Of a stretch of DNA of 64,000 bases, positions 32,694-40,086 are shown in pieces. The translations under genes were made by a program, and so were the position numbers. Below the pieces are notes generated by a model. It did not search any database, was not told where the DNA came from, and saw only the letters and a list, made by a program, of their open reading frames with translations. The stretch is taken from positions 300,860 through 364,859 of the forward strand of contig CAWBCO010000006.1 in the NCBI GenBank assembly GCA_963787415.1. Direction: 5' to 3'. This DNA comes from CAVUWL01 sp963787415. GTDB taxonomy: Bacteria > Actinomycetota > Thermoleophilia > Solirubrobacterales > 70-9. Within the stretch, counting starts at the first letter, position 1, and the number at the start of each line of letters is the position of its first letter.

Positions 32694-32754
32694 GCAGCGG
32701 ATCCGACCAGACCGGGCGATCGTGGCCGCAGTCGGTCGGCGCGACGCGCACGGT

Positions 32755-34350
32755 TCAGTCCAACAGCTCGTAGGCCACTTCAGTGAGGAAGTCGGGGAAA
32801 TCATCGCCGAGGACAACCGCCTCGAAGACCCGCCGCGTGTCGTCGGGGCGGCCCGCCTCCCAGGTCTCATCGCCGACCTCAGCGCGGATCCGCTCCAGCT
32901 CCTCGTCGAGGATCTTGGTCACGAGCTCGCGGTCGATCACGGTGCCGTCCTCGAGCTTCGTCCCGTTGTGGACCCACTGCCAGATCTGGCTGCGCGAAAT
33001 CTCCGCCGTGGCGGCGTCCTCCATCAGGTTGTTCAGCCCGACCGCACCGCGACCGCCGAGCCAGAAGGAGATGTATTGGAAGCCGACGCTGACGTTGGTG
33101 CGAAGGCCGGCCGCGGTGACCTCTCCCGGCGTGGCGGCGAGGTCGGCGAGCGCGTCGGCGTCGGGGGTGACGTCCACGCGCCTGCAGTCGATCTGGTTCG
33201 GCCTGTCGCCGAGTACCTCCTCGAAGGCGGCCTTCGCCACCGCGACCACGTCGGGGTGGGCAACCCAGGTGCCGTCGAACCCGTCCTCTGCCTCACGCTC
33301 CTTGTCGGCACGCACCGCGGCGACCGCCCGCTCGTTGGCCTCCGCGTCGGTGCGGCTCGGGATCAGCGCCGCCATCCCGCCCATCGCGAAGATGCCGCGG
33401 CCGTGGCTGGTGCGAACCAGCAGCTCGGTATAGGCGCGCATGAAGGGCACCGTCATCGTCACCGCGGCGCGGTCGGGGAGGACGGCGTCGGGGCGCTCGC
33501 GGTAGGTCTTGATCGCGGAGAAGATGTAGTCCCAGCGTCCTGCGTTCATCCCGTAGGAATGCTCGCGGAGCTCCCACAGCATCTCCTCCATCTGGAAGGC
33601 GGCGGGCAGGGTCTCGATCAGCACCGTGGCGCGGAAGGTGCCACGGTCAAGACCGAGCGCCTCCTCGGTGAAGGCAAGGACCTCGTCCCAGAGTCGCGCC
33701 TCCAGATGGTGCTCGAGCTTCGGCAGGTAGAGGTAGGCGCCACGGCCGTTGGCGGCGAGCCGGGGCGCCCCGTGGAAGGCGAAGAGGCCGAAGTCGACCA
33801 GCGAACCGGAGCCGACGGTGCCGTCGAAGTCGATGTGGCGCTCGGGCAGGTGGAGGCCGCGCGGGCGGACCAGGAGCGTCGCAGTCTCCTCGCCGAGCGC
33901 GTAGTGGCGGCCGTCGGAGGACTCGTAGGTGATCGTCCCCTCGATCGCGTCGATCAGGTTGGCCTGGCCGCCGACCTGGTTTCGCCAGGTCGGCGAGTTG
34001 GCGTCCTCGAAGTCGGCCAAGAAGCCCCTTGCGCCCGAGTTCAGCGCGTTGATCACCAGCTTGCGGTCGGTCGGGCCGACGATCTCAACCTGGCGGTCGG
34101 CGTAGTCGGCACGCGGCGGGGCGGCCTGCCAGGAGGAGTCCTCCCGTATCTCGCGGGTCTCGGGGAGGAAGTCGAGCCTGCCGCCGGCGGCGATGGCGGC
34201 GCGGCGCCCCGCGCGGGCTGCGAGCAGCTCCAGGCGGCGGGCGTCGAAGCGGCCATGCAACTCCGCCAGGAAGGCGAGAGCGTCGGCCGAGAGGATTTCG
34301 GTGCGGGAGCGCTCGTCGAGGGGCGGGGCGGCGATCGTCGGCGCGGACAT
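32755..34350 (-). CDS. aceB: Malate synthase A
   Basis: Condenses glyoxylate and acetyl-CoA to malate in the glyoxylate shunt. 531 residues, normal for the A type. Landmarks: GFLADFEDANSPTWRN, GLHLPERHIDFDG, the PROSITE region KLEHHLEARLWDEV, IETLPAAFQMEEMLWELREH, GMNAGRWDYIFSAIK, RAYTELLVRTSHGRG, FDGTWVAHPDVV and the catalytic aspartate region AVGLNNLMEDAATAEISRSQ. Start ATG at 34350. Isocitrate lyase, the usual partner, is not in the window; mobile elements lie on both sides, so it may have been separated. Confidence 0.95.
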   Translation of the reverse strand: MSAPTIAAPPLDERSRTEILSADALAFLAELHGRFDARRLELLAARAGRRAAIAAGGRLDFLPETREIREDSSWQAAPPRADYADRQVEIVGPTDRKLVINALNSGARGFLADFEDANSPTWRNQVGGQANLIDAIEGTITYESSDGRHYALGEETATLLVRPRGLHLPERHIDFDGTVGSGSLVDFGLFAFHGAPRLAANGRGAYLYLPKLEHHLEARLWDEVLAFTEEALGLDRGTFRATVLIETLPAAFQMEEMLWELREHSYGMNAGRWDYIFSAIKTYRERPDAVLPDRAAVTMTVPFMRAYTELLVRTSHGRGIFAMGGMAALIPSRTDAEANERAVAAVRADKEREAEDGFDGTWVAHPDVVAVAKAAFEEVLGDRPNQIDCRRVDVTPDADALADLAATPGEVTAAGLRTNVSVGFQYISFWLGGRGAVGLNNLMEDAATAEISRSQIWQWVHNGTKLEDGTVIDRELVTKILDEELERIRAEVGDETWEAGRPDDTRRVFEAVVLGDDFPDFLTEVAYELLD

Positions 34351-34815
34351 CGGTTAATCGGCTCCTTTACAGGATTCGTTCGTAGACGCGGTCGAGGACT
34401 GGATGGTGTGGACGCTCGCACCGCGGCTGAGGCGGCGACCCGAAGTCCGGATTCCCGGGAGCTTAGACGCCTTCGAGCTTGCGGTGCGGGCGATCCCCTG
34501 CCAGCAGGTGGGCGGCGGCTGGATGAGCCCTCAGGCGGACTCCAACGAGCCTTTCCCGGAGCAGAGGTGTCCGGGATGTTGAGTTGGACAAACAGAGCCT
34601 TGCGGAGTCAGATCGGCTATCGGCTTTCGAATATCCCTGTGGCGATGGTCATTGCTGATCAGGCCACCTTTGGGACGTAGTCACTTCGTGTCTGGACGCA
34701 GCCGTAGTTCGGCCCGCCGTTGGTACCCAAAATGTTGTACCCACGCCTAAGGACGCGGCGTCTTGGACCAACGCTGATGCGGTGTTTTCCCCTATTTACT
34801 GCGGTCTGCGATCAG
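34351..34815. other. Intergenic, about 465 bp, between malate synthase and integrated element
   Basis: It holds the upstream region of malate synthase. At 34721-34743 it has a repeat pair, TGGTACCCA and TTGTACCCA, followed by CGCCT, matching a pair on the other side of the tRNA-Ala fragment (34944-34964). No gene is supported. Confidence 0.45.
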
Positions 34816-34862
34816 TGGAGCCAGCCGGGATCGAACCGGCGACCTCCGCCTTGCAAAGGCGG
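34816..34862 (-). other. att site: 3' fragment of tRNA-Ala(TGC)
   Basis: On the minus strand this stretch reads as the anticodon arm CCGCC-TTTGCAA-GGCGG, the variable loop, the T-arm GCCGG-TTCGATC-CCGGC and the 3' acceptor half TGGCTCCA of a tRNA-Ala. The sequence 5' of it has no D-arm or acceptor partner, so it is not a functional tRNA. An integrase gene starts 130 bp away, so this is best read as one attachment end of the element. Confidence 0.75.
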
Positions 34863-34943
34863 AAAATCAGGCCTAAGTTGGACTCGCTAGGCACAAACTG
34901 GCTTGTTATAGCGGAGTAATCCTCAGGCATGGGAAGGTTTGAT

Positions 34944-34964
34944 TGGTACCCATTCTGGTACCCA
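34944..34964 (+). repeat. TGGTACCCA tandem repeat before integrase
   Basis: TGGTACCCA occurs at 34944-34952 and 34956-34964, just upstream of the integrase start. A near copy of the pair sits at 34721-34743, so the two flank the tRNA fragment. Probable integrase arm sites or operator. Confidence 0.45.
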
Positions 34965-34991
34965 CGCCTCTGGGGTTGCTAGATTGTTCCG

Positions 34992-36311
34992 ATGTCGCCA
35001 AGCATGCCGACGGGGTTCCTGGTCGTCAGGGAACATGGCGGCCGAGTCTATTTCGAGGGCAAGTGGCGCAGCTCGGGAGGTGCCCAGCGCAAGAAGCGGC
35101 TGGGTCGCGCCTGGCTTCAGCAAGACCCTTCGGGAGCTTGGATCAAGAAGACGGGTCGGGTCAAGGACGGCTACCTGGACGAGCGGCGGGCGCACATCAA
35201 GCTGGCCGGCATCATCGAGGCTGACGAGGAAGAGTTACTGAAGAGCGCGCCTGGGAGTCGTGAGCTGGTCTTCAAGGATGCAGCAGCCGCTTGGCTCGAT
35301 CACCTCCAGCACGAGAGACGGGTGAAGCCGTCAACGCTGAGGGAGTATCGGATCCTGCTCGCAGACCCACGTGTGACGCGAAGGGCTCGAGCTCCGAAGA
35401 GCAAGAAAGGTGGTCGGGTGATGCGGGCGTTCGGGGGTGAGCGAATCTGCGACATCAGCACGCAAGACGTCCGGCGCTTTCTCTCCGCCCTCGATCACGA
35501 GGAAATGAGCGCCGGCACCGTGAATAAGCATCGTCAGCTGCTCCATGCGCTGTTCGAGTTCGCCAAGAATTCGGATACCTTCGGCCTGAAGGAAAACCCG
35601 GTTTCCTCGACCGAGCGGCGACCCGAATCAGGTACGGCCCCACTCGACGTGTTCGAGCCGAAGGAGGTCGAGATGATCGCCGGGGCCGCGCGCGAAGGTC
35701 TGCATCGGAAGCGGTCGGACCACGACTACTCGGTGGATACTCGCGCTGAGCAGCGGCGTATGGACGATCAAGACGGCGACCTCTTCATGATCGCGGCGTT
35801 CACCGGCCTGCGACTCGGTGAGCTACTTGCACTTCAGTGGCGCGATCTCGACCTCGATGGCGCATTGCTGACGGTGGCGCGTGCGGTGAGTGCCGGCGTG
35901 GAGGTCGATTCGACGAAGTCAAGGCAGTTTCGGACGGTCCCTCTTGCGGAGCAGGCGATGGAAGCGCTGAAACGAGTATCAAGTCGCGAACACTTCACCG
36001 GGCGCGGGGACTACGTTTTTTGCCGGGCAGACGGCGGTCCATTGGACAGATCAACAGTGCGCAAGCGCTTTATGGCGGCACAGGTCGCTGCTGGGGTTCG
36101 CAGCCGCCGCTTCCACGACCTCAGACACAGCTTCGGCTCACTCGCCGTGCGCCATTTCGATGCCGTACAGGTGCAGTCTCTGCTTGGACACTCGAGCTTG
36201 CAAACGACGGAACGGTATCTGCACACCCGTCCACGCAGCGACGATGCAGCAAAGCTGACGAGAGCGTTTGCTGGATCGAGCGATACAGCGACGAAGCCTA
36301 AGGCGCTCTAA
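34992..36311 (+). CDS. int: Tyrosine integrase of tRNA-Ala-borne element
   Basis: A 439-residue phage-type integrase. The N-terminal region (residues 15-70) resembles an arm-binding domain (GRVYFEGKWRSSGG, KKTGRVKDGYLDERRAH). A core-binding domain follows (DAAAAWLDHLQHERRVKPST). The catalytic domain has AAFTGLRLGELLALQ, box II in FHDLRHSFGSLAV and the tyrosine in LLGHSSLQTTERYLHTR. It lies beside the tRNA-Ala fragment and reads into the element. Its stop overlaps that of the convergent excisionase-like gene. Confidence 0.93.
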   Translation: MSPSMPTGFLVVREHGGRVYFEGKWRSSGGAQRKKRLGRAWLQQDPSGAWIKKTGRVKDGYLDERRAHIKLAGIIEADEEELLKSAPGSRELVFKDAAAAWLDHLQHERRVKPSTLREYRILLADPRVTRRARAPKSKKGGRVMRAFGGERICDISTQDVRRFLSALDHEEMSAGTVNKHRQLLHALFEFAKNSDTFGLKENPVSSTERRPESGTAPLDVFEPKEVEMIAGAAREGLHRKRSDHDYSVDTRAEQRRMDDQDGDLFMIAAFTGLRLGELLALQWRDLDLDGALLTVARAVSAGVEVDSTKSRQFRTVPLAEQAMEALKRVSSREHFTGRGDYVFCRADGGPLDRSTVRKRFMAAQVAAGVRSRRFHDLRHSFGSLAVRHFDAVQVQSLLGHSSLQTTERYLHTRPRSDDAAKLTRAFAGSSDTATKPKAL

Positions 36312-36712
36312 CCCCAATAACTGGCGTCGCCATTGAATAGATCCCCGATGTGGGCATCGAGTCGCGAACGCAGCGCGTACCAACGACGGCCGATCTTGCA
36401 GGCAGGGATTACTCCACGGCGCATGTAGTCGAGCGCCGTGGTGCGCTTGATTTGGAGGATCTCGGCGATGTCGTTTGCTGTTAGAAGGTCGGCGCGTGTG
36501 AACGAGGACGCACGATCGGGCTGAGGTTCGACTGCCCGGACTGATCGGCTGGCGTGAGCCGTGTGGGCGCCTTTGGCATTAGGCGCGACGGGCGATCGGC
36601 TGCGTCGATCGGTTCGCATACCCACATGACGTGCAGAAACGCCCAAGCGATACCCCCCCGAACGCGGCGAATTGCCCGCCCGAATCGGGACTGTCGCGAG
36701 ACCCCGCATCAC
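36308..36712 (-). CDS. Excisionase-like HTH_17 protein
   Basis: The C-terminal 60 residues are a clear excisionase-type winged helix: LLTANDIAEILQIKRTTALD, YMRRGVIPACKIGRRWYALR, SRLDAHIGDLF. The N-terminal 70 residues are Arg/Ser-rich and may not be translated; the Met at residue 32 (MRTDRRSRSP) or a later start is possible. It sits tail to tail with the integrase, the usual place for a recombination directionality factor. Confidence 0.7.
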   Translation of the reverse strand: MMRGLATVPIRAGNSPRSGGYRLGVSARHVGMRTDRRSRSPVAPNAKGAHTAHASRSVRAVEPQPDRASSFTRADLLTANDIAEILQIKRTTALDYMRRGVIPACKIGRRWYALRSRLDAHIGDLFNGDASYWG

Positions 36713-37011
36713 AGACTTCCGTTATTTCGCTGGTTCGCTTGCTGCCGTCGCAGCGCCTCGACCGCCGCTTGGTAGTCAAAGCGCCACGGAGCCTTCGGCC
36801 CGACGCCGATCCGTAGCCCACCGAGCAGCTCCCGGTTTCGATAAACCCATGGCCGCTCGACCCGCAGTCGGCGGGCCAGCTCGCCGGCACTGAGCAGCTC
36901 CGGTTCTTGACCAGCGCCGTGGGCCTTTAAGGAGGGTCGCGACTCGAACGGCAACCCGCTCGACGGCCTGGGGCGTGAGATCAACCGCGATCCGAGGTGC
37001 CACGGCCCCAC
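36709..37011 (-). CDS. HTH DNA-binding protein of the element
   Basis: The C-terminal half has an excisionase/AlpA-like helix-turn-helix: ELLSAGELARRLRVERPWVY, RNRELLGGLRIGVGPKAPWR, FDYQAAVEALRRQQ. It overlaps the next gene by four bases (ATGA), so the two HTH proteins are made together. The start is uncertain; the first 30 residues are basic and may be untranslated. Confidence 0.6.
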   Translation of the reverse strand: MGPWHLGSRLISRPRPSSGLPFESRPSLKAHGAGQEPELLSAGELARRLRVERPWVYRNRELLGGLRIGVGPKAPWRFDYQAAVEALRRQQANQRNNGSL

Positions 37012-37115
37012 GGCCGCGCCGCGGCGAGGAGCAGCGCTCGTGCGCCGCCTGTCGTGGAATGGTGCTCAATCCGCCCATGGCACTTTCCCTTTGCAGAGCT
37101 CTTGTGCCGACGGCC

Positions 37116-37931
37116 TCAGTCGGCTTCGAGATCGTCGATGCGGTGCTCGGTCCAGGGGTGGGAGGTGGCGCCGAAATCCTTGAACGGGGTCGGCAGATCG
37201 CCGGCGAGGGCGTGGGTATCGAGGTAGCCGGCAAGCGCTCCTCCCTGACCGAGCCTGGCGGCGTAGGCATCGGCAACCGCCTCGCGGCGGCGCCAGTAGA
37301 TCGCCCACGGTGTCCTCACCAACCCCATCGCCGCCCGCCCGCTGATCAGGTAGGCGATCAGGCGGAAGGGAAACTCCATCGGACTGCGCGGCGGTGTCGT
37401 CATTCTGTAGAGCGCCGCCGTGACCCGGGCATCGCTTGAGTTCAGGTGCCCGAGCTCGTGGGCGAGGACGGCCGGGAATGATGAGCTCTCCAGCATGCCC
37501 CTGGTCACCATCAGGGTGTCGGCGTAGGCGCAGGCGTTGGGTTCGGGATCCTCGCTGAGGAACCAGCGCCGCGGGGCCCGCAGCTTCGGATCGTGCGCCT
37601 GCAGCTGCTCGAAGGCGGCCTCGAAGACCGCTTGCTCGCGCCCCGAGGGTCGTCGCCCGCCCTGTTGCTGCTGAAACCACCAGCCGCCAAGGGGCAGGAT
37701 GAGAGTCGCGAGGGAGATACCGAGCGGCCCGAACCCGATCACGACCGAAGGGATGTTGACCGGCCATCCCCAACCGGTGATCAGATCCAGGAGCGCCAGG
37801 ATGCCGTCGATGAGGAGGAAGCGACAGGCAGCGCAGAAATATTGCAGCGCCCAGGTGAGCGCGTAGAGAAGGACCCAACCGGGGTTTAGGTCTCCCGGTC
37901 TGATCAGGTGGGCGCTCAGCCTGTTCTTCAT
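37116..37931 (-). CDS. Membrane-bound M48-family zinc metallopeptidase
   Basis: 271 residues. Two or three hydrophobic segments (residues 20-45, 50-85) precede the catalytic part. The zinc motif is in SFPAVLAHELGHLNSSDARV and the third ligand region in WRRREAVADAYAARLGQG, matching the HExxH and ExxxD pattern of M48 (HtpX-like) peptidases. NACAYADTLMVTRGMLE is the family segment before the motif. Carried by an integrative element near transfer genes, it may help membrane quality control or transfer, which is inference. Confidence 0.88.
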   Translation of the reverse strand: MKNRLSAHLIRPGDLNPGWVLLYALTWALQYFCAACRFLLIDGILALLDLITGWGWPVNIPSVVIGFGPLGISLATLILPLGGWWFQQQQGGRRPSGREQAVFEAAFEQLQAHDPKLRAPRRWFLSEDPEPNACAYADTLMVTRGMLESSSFPAVLAHELGHLNSSDARVTAALYRMTTPPRSPMEFPFRLIAYLISGRAAMGLVRTPWAIYWRRREAVADAYAARLGQGGALAGYLDTHALAGDLPTPFKDFGATSHPWTEHRIDDLEAD

Positions 37932-37970
37932 CGACGCTCCTCCTCCCCCTCTGATTAAACCGCAGTCCCA

Positions 37971-38264
37971 TCAGCAAACGCTCCACTTGCCGCCGCTGTT
38001 GGCAAAGCGGCCCGATTGGCGACCGCGCTTTAGGTGGGCGGCGACGTTGGTCGGTGAGGCGCCCATCCCATCAGCGACCTCGTTGTAGGTGGAAGCGGGG
38101 TGATCGGCGAGGTAGGCGGCGACGTCGTCTTGGGAGAAGCGCTGGGTCCTGTCCCGATCGAGCTCGGCGCGAGCGGCGAGGAGGCGGGCGCGCTCTTTGT
38201 CGAGCTCGCGCACTTCGCGGTCAATCTGGGCTCTGATTCCAAGGCTCGGGCGTTTCGGTGGCAT
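37971..38264 (-). CDS. Small winged-helix regulator
   Basis: Start chosen at ATG 38264, which has GGAG six bases upstream; a start at 38303 lies inside the operator. The N-terminus is a helical charged stretch (REVRELDKERARLLAARAEL). It is followed by a winged helix: SQDDVAAYLADHPASTYNEV, ADGMGASPTNVAAHLKRGRQ, SGRFANSGGKWSV. It is divergent from the coupling protein gene with an inverted repeat between, so autoregulation and control of transfer are likely. Confidence 0.65.
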   Translation of the reverse strand: MPPKRPSLGIRAQIDREVRELDKERARLLAARAELDRDRTQRFSQDDVAAYLADHPASTYNEVADGMGASPTNVAAHLKRGRQSGRFANSGGKWSVC

Positions 38265-38286
38265 GCGCTTCTCCGTCGTGGGCTTG

Positions 38287-38321
38287 CGTTGACTTATCGG
38301 CATAATGATATAAAGTCAACG
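38287..38321. promoter_or_regulatory. Inverted-repeat operator between winged-helix gene and coupling protein gene
   Basis: CGTTGACTT (38287-38295) and AAGTCAACG (38313-38321) are perfect 9-bp arms separated by 17 AT-rich bases that include CATAATG and TATAAA. The right arm ends two bases before the ATG at 38324, so the plus-strand mRNA would have almost no leader. A regulator bound here would block both divergent promoters. Confidence 0.65.
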
Positions 38322-38323
38322 AA

Positions 38324-40015
38324 ATGTCAAGGGCTATCTCAAAAAGATCCTGGGGGCCCTCCCATCAGAAGATGGAGCCGCCGTTTCGGCGCGGGCCATC
38401 GCTGGTGTGGAAGTTCGTTGGGTTCTTCGCGCTGGCGCTCTTCGTCCACACGATCGTTGACCCGAGGGGAGGTGACACGTTCGGGTGGTGCCTGGAGGCG
38501 ATGGCGCTCGGTTGGCTCGCGAAGCTCTTGATAACGGCGCTGGCCGGGGGGAGGATCCCGATCGGCTGGCTCTTGTCGTTGATCGCTAAGAGCGAGCCCG
38601 CCAGGGATCTGTTGGGGGAAGGTGAAGGCAAGACGGCCGATGAAGCGGTGCGCTCCGAGGTCGCCCGGCTCGGCGGGGGCGCCTACCTCGGTGTCTCCGC
38701 TAGGGGCGGCTGGATTCTCGCCGACCCCGAGAGCGCGGTGATGGTCCTCGGCCCGCCGCGCTCGGGCAAGACCAGCGCTGTGATGATCCCCGCCGTACTG
38801 GGGGCATCGGGGGCGGTGATCGCAACCTCCACGAAGCCCGAGGTGATGCGGGCGACGGTAGCCGCCCGGTCGGAAGTCGGCCAGGCGTGGCTGTTTGATC
38901 CCTCCGCCTCAGAGCTGCGGCTGCCGGACGGGGTGCGGCGGTTGTGCTGGTCGCCGGTGGCGGCGGCCACTACGTGGGATGAAGCCCTGGTGATGGCACG
39001 GGCGATGACGGCATGTGTGCGGATCGGGGCCGGTACGAACAATGAGAATCACTGGACCGAGCGAGCTGCCGCGCTCCTTGCCCCGCTGCTTCACGCCGCC
39101 AACCTCACCAATCGCCCAATCTCTGACGTCTTGCGCTGGACCCTGCGCCAGGACCTGGATCCCGCGCAGGCGGTGCTCGCCGATTGCGACTCTGAGATTG
39201 CGGTCGACGTGTTGATCGGGATCGAGCAGACCGACGCCCGCGAGCGCTCCTTGATCTTCTCAGCGACCGCCGGGGTGCTTGCCGCCTACAACGCCGACGC
39301 GGCTAGGGCAGCGGCTGCCCAGCCGAACTTCGATCCGACCCGCTTTGCTGGATCGGCCGACACGATCTACATCACCGCGCCCGAGCACCGCCAAGCACTC
39401 TGCGCGCCGCTGATCGTCGGCCTGCTGGAGCAGATCCGCCACGCCGTCTATGAGAGAGCGGCAACTCAGGCGATGGAGGGGCCGGTGATGCTCTGGGCGC
39501 TGGATGAGGTCGCAAACATCGCCCCGATCGGTGACCTGCCGGCGCTGATCTCCCAGGCGGGAGGACAGAGGTTGCAGGTGATGGTGGGCCTTCAGGACCT
39601 GAGCCAGGCGCGGAGCCGCTGGGGAGCGGACGCCGCGGAGGGATTCATGAGCCTCTTTCAGACCAAGGCGATTCTGTCGGGGATCGGCGACGCCCGTACC
39701 CTGGAGAGCATCTCGCTGGCTCTCGGTGAATACGACCGCAAGGTGGTCTCCTCCTCGAAGGGCACCAGCGAGAGCGATGAGTGGTTCAGCCCGCACGGCT
39801 ACAACGAATCGGTCAGCTATCAGACCCAGAGACAGCGGGTGCTGACGCCTGGGGAGATCGCGAAGCTGCCGCCGGGGCAGGGGTTGTTGCTGCGGGGAGC
39901 GGACTGGGGGCTGATCGGGCTGACGCGGTGGTTTGAGTCACTGCCATTCTCAGCGGCAGGCTCGGCGGCGACATCCGACCGAGACGGTTGGTTTCTCGGG
40001 TCGGCGACGAGCTGA
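38324..40015 (+). CDS. Type IV coupling protein (VirD4/TraG/TraD family)
   Basis: 563 residues. Two membrane segments in the first 85 residues (VWKFVGFFALALFVHTIV, AKLLITALAGGRIPIGWLLS) anchor the protein. The ATPase has Walker A in VLGPPRSGKTSAVMIPAVL, the conserved GAVIATSTKPEVMRAT, Walker B in MLWALDEVANIAPIGDLPAL and GGQRLQVMVGLQDLSQARSR. It would link the relaxosome to a secretion channel in conjugation. No VirB4 or other channel gene is in the window, so the element is mobilizable or the channel lies to the right. IS110 follows directly. Confidence 0.9.
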   Translation: MSRAISKRSWGPSHQKMEPPFRRGPSLVWKFVGFFALALFVHTIVDPRGGDTFGWCLEAMALGWLAKLLITALAGGRIPIGWLLSLIAKSEPARDLLGEGEGKTADEAVRSEVARLGGGAYLGVSARGGWILADPESAVMVLGPPRSGKTSAVMIPAVLGASGAVIATSTKPEVMRATVAARSEVGQAWLFDPSASELRLPDGVRRLCWSPVAAATTWDEALVMARAMTACVRIGAGTNNENHWTERAAALLAPLLHAANLTNRPISDVLRWTLRQDLDPAQAVLADCDSEIAVDVLIGIEQTDARERSLIFSATAGVLAAYNADAARAAAAQPNFDPTRFAGSADTIYITAPEHRQALCAPLIVGLLEQIRHAVYERAATQAMEGPVMLWALDEVANIAPIGDLPALISQAGGQRLQVMVGLQDLSQARSRWGADAAEGFMSLFQTKAILSGIGDARTLESISLALGEYDRKVVSSSKGTSESDEWFSPHGYNESVSYQTQRQRVLTPGEIAKLPPGQGLLLRGADWGLIGLTRWFESLPFSAAGSAATSDRDGWFLGSATS

Positions 40016-40086
40016 CTCCTGGTTTGAGCGTCGACCCAGAGGTCTGACCTTTCCCTGTTGTGTCGCTCGCCGCCGCCCGAGGATCG

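Larger units (their letters stand above)
29336..32700 (+). mobile_element. RIT element (recombinases in trio)
   Basis: Three tyrosine recombinase genes in one direction overlap each other by four bases and are enclosed by long inverted repeats. That is the definition of a RIT element. The repeats are 85 bp and perfect (29343-29427 and 32609-32693). Beyond two mismatches they extend by CCGCT/AGCGG to 29336 and 32700. The third gene stops inside the right repeat. No other cargo is present. No target duplication is obvious. Confidence 0.9.

Noticed and set aside
32722..34680. 652-codon open frame on the plus strand
   Set aside because: It is antisense to malate synthase, which has all family motifs; the long frame is a by-product of high-GC codon usage.
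38296..38306. ATCGGCATAAT in the coupling-protein operator equals part of the RIT repeat
   Set aside because: Eleven bases shared by chance is plausible in this AT-rich spacer, and no other RIT sequence is nearby.
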